Translations under genes and position numbers: made by a program
In this document: in pieces, positions 62,818 to 64,000 of the stretch
Layout of the letters: each line of letters starts with the position of its first letter
How positions within the stretch are numbered: the first letter of the stretch is position 1
Assembly: GCA_006742785.1 (NCBI GenBank)
Contig: AP019755.1
Coordinates: 372,001 to 436,000 of the forward strand
DNA length: 64,000 nt
Origin: Nitrosomonas stercoris
Lineage (GTDB): Bacteria > Pseudomonadota > Gammaproteobacteria > Burkholderiales > Nitrosomonadaceae
Direction: 5' to 3'
Notes under the pieces: generated by a model
The model's input: the letters and a program-made list of their open reading frames with translations, nothing else
Told to the model about the DNA's origin: nothing
The model's database searches: none

Positions 62818-64000
62818 ATGTCACGATTCAAAATAGCTCTTCGCAATGTAATCCGCCACAAACGACGCAGCGGTCTTGCAATTGGAGCAACGGCTTTTGG
62901 CATCGTAGCCTTACTTTTGGCAAGCGGTTTTATTGAATGGATCTATCAGGATATGCGAGAATCAACCATCCACTCGCAACTGGGGCATATGCAAATTGTC
63001 AAGCATGGTTATTTTGAAGCTGGCAAGGCAGATCCTTACCGATTCTTGTTTGTAGACAATTTGAGACAAAAATTGTCGGAAAATTTTACACTCCCAGATA
63101 ACAGCCATCCTGTTAAAACAGTAGTACCGCGTTTGGGATTCAGTGGCTTGCTCAGCTATGGCGATGCCACGCTGTCTTTTATGGGGGAAGGGATCGATCC
63201 GGCAGAACAGGAATATTTTGGTAATGCGCTCAAGCTTTCAGCTGGCGACCATTTATCAGCCGAGCAGCCGCATCACTTGATTATGGGCGAAGGGCTGGCG
63301 CGCAATCTAGGTGTGGCGGTGGGTGATCAGGTGGTGTTGCTGGTGAACACAGCAACGGGTGGAATCAACGCAGTTGAAATGACGGTGGGTGGGCTGTTTA
63401 CAACCGTGACAAAATCTTACGACGATAACGCACTGCGCCTGCCAATTAGTACTACACAGCAGTTGCTGCGGACCCAAGGCGCGCACAGCTGGGTAGTGTT
63501 GCTGCATGATACTGCGCAAACTGATGCAGTATTGGCAGCGCTACGCGAGCAGCTATCGCCAGAGCAGTTTGAAATTGTGCCTTGGTATCAATTGGCTGAT
63601 TTCTACAATAAAACCACGGTGTTATTTTCTAAACAGGTGCAAGCTATCAAGCTGATTATCGCACTTATTATCTTGTTAGGCATTTCCAACACCATGACCA
63701 TGAATGTGATGGAGCGTACTGGCGAAATCGGTACCGCCATGGCATTAGGTGTAAAGAAAATCGACATTTTGCGTCAATTCCTGTGTGAAGGCGCACTGAT
63801 TGGCGGTATCGGTGGCATATTGGGTATGCTAATCGGATTACTACTTGCCACCATCATTTCTGCTGTTGGCATCCCCATGCCGCCTCCACCAGGCATGGCA
63901 CGTGGTTATACTGGAGAAATCCTCATTACCCCCGACATGCTGCTAGAAGCACTGGCATTGGCGATTATCACCACTCTCATCGCCAGCCTCTACCCTGCTT
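62818..64000 (+). CDS. ABC transporter permease, FtsX/MacB-LolC type (partial)
   Basis: 394 residues are visible and the frame runs off the right edge. N-terminus MSRFKIALRNVIRHKRRSGL, first helix (LAIGATAFGIVALLLASGFI), a MacB-like periplasmic domain (GHMQIVKHGYFEAGKADPYR; HHLIMGEGLARNLGVAVGDQ) and the FtsX domain (IIALIILLGISNTMTMNVME; RTGEIGTAMALGVKK). The ATPase would be a separate protein, as in LolD-type systems. The ATG at 62820 lies 127 bp after IS-B. Function could be lipoprotein release or export of a lipid-like product. Confidence 0.88.
   Translation, partial: MSRFKIALRNVIRHKRRSGLAIGATAFGIVALLLASGFIEWIYQDMRESTIHSQLGHMQIVKHGYFEAGKADPYRFLFVDNLRQKLSENFTLPDNSHPVKTVVPRLGFSGLLSYGDATLSFMGEGIDPAEQEYFGNALKLSAGDHLSAEQPHHLIMGEGLARNLGVAVGDQVVLLVNTATGGINAVEMTVGGLFTTVTKSYDDNALRLPISTTQQLLRTQGAHSWVVLLHDTAQTDAVLAALREQLSPEQFEIVPWYQLADFYNKTTVLFSKQVQAIKLIIALIILLGISNTMTMNVMERTGEIGTAMALGVKKIDILRQFLCEGALIGGIGGILGMLIGLLLATIISAVGIPMPPPPGMARGYTGEILITPDMLLEALALAIITTLIASLYPA

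Overview
The window looks like chromosome from an ammonia-oxidising betaproteobacterium of the Nitrosomonas type. That assignment is an inference. It rests on betaproteobacterial gene orders (nadD-rsfS-rlmH-maf-rng, argS-SPOR), two relatives of SmbP (a small metal-binding protein first described in Nitrosomonas europaea), FecI/FecR/TonB-receptor genes, a PEP-CTERM protein and many insertion-sequence copies.

Layout. 1-2.2 kb: an efflux operon remnant (NodT outer-membrane lipoprotein, C-terminal MacB fragment) joined by a deletion to the first 69 codons of a TonB receptor. 2.3-5.1 kb: FecI and FecR with a Fur-like box, and a second FecR facing away. 5.2-11.8 kb: two mirror-image csbD-smbP cassettes around a copper-type (CxxxM) TonB receptor with two Fur-like boxes and a methyltransferase; a broken DUF1328 gene and an intact 25-aa membrane peptide follow. 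12-15.6 kb: a graveyard of mobile and horizontally acquired DNA (IS remnant, hsdM tail, REP-associated transposase with two nonsense codons, an intact toxin-antitoxin pair, an IS605-type end with an omega-RNA-like hairpin, a frameshifted FecI-type sigma factor, a lipase/transposase chimera). 15.7-18.3 kb: a phosphate-starvation operon (OprP-type porin, PstS) behind four 11-bp Pho repeats.

19-50.6 kb is mostly housekeeping: tRNA-Leu(CAA), spoT, a STAS-like protein, a SPOR protein, argS, folD, aceE-aceF, nadD-rsfS-rlmH-maf-rng, a Fur-boxed tonB-exbB-exbD operon, rlmB, rnr, tRNA-Leu(CAG), an SDR, a di-/triheme cytochrome c pair, ftsH, the glutathione-dependent formaldehyde pathway (frmA, frmB) and a PLP-dependent ornithine/lysine-type decarboxylase.

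51-64 kb is accessory: a PepSY protein, a FeeM-like N-acyltransferase with a distant Fur-like box, an amber-split coiled-coil protein, an MntA/HepT toxin-antitoxin pair, a 1.1-kb array of ~189-bp repeats, a fatty-acid desaturase, a PEP-CTERM protein and an overlapping ThiF/nitroreductase pair. The acyltransferase-desaturase-PEP-CTERM-ThiF-nitroreductase neighbourhood is the best candidate for an undescribed pathway. The window ends in a partial FtsX/MacB-type permease.

Two related IS5-type elements (here called IS-A, 844 bp, three copies plus a remnant; IS-B, 849 bp, two copies) and a small MITE share GAGCC-like termini and TNA (TAA/TTA) flanks. They sit next to each other as nested insertions at 22.3-24.0 kb and 60.85-62.7 kb. 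Pseudogenes made by single nonsense or frameshift changes are common, suggesting recent gene decay around the mobile elements.
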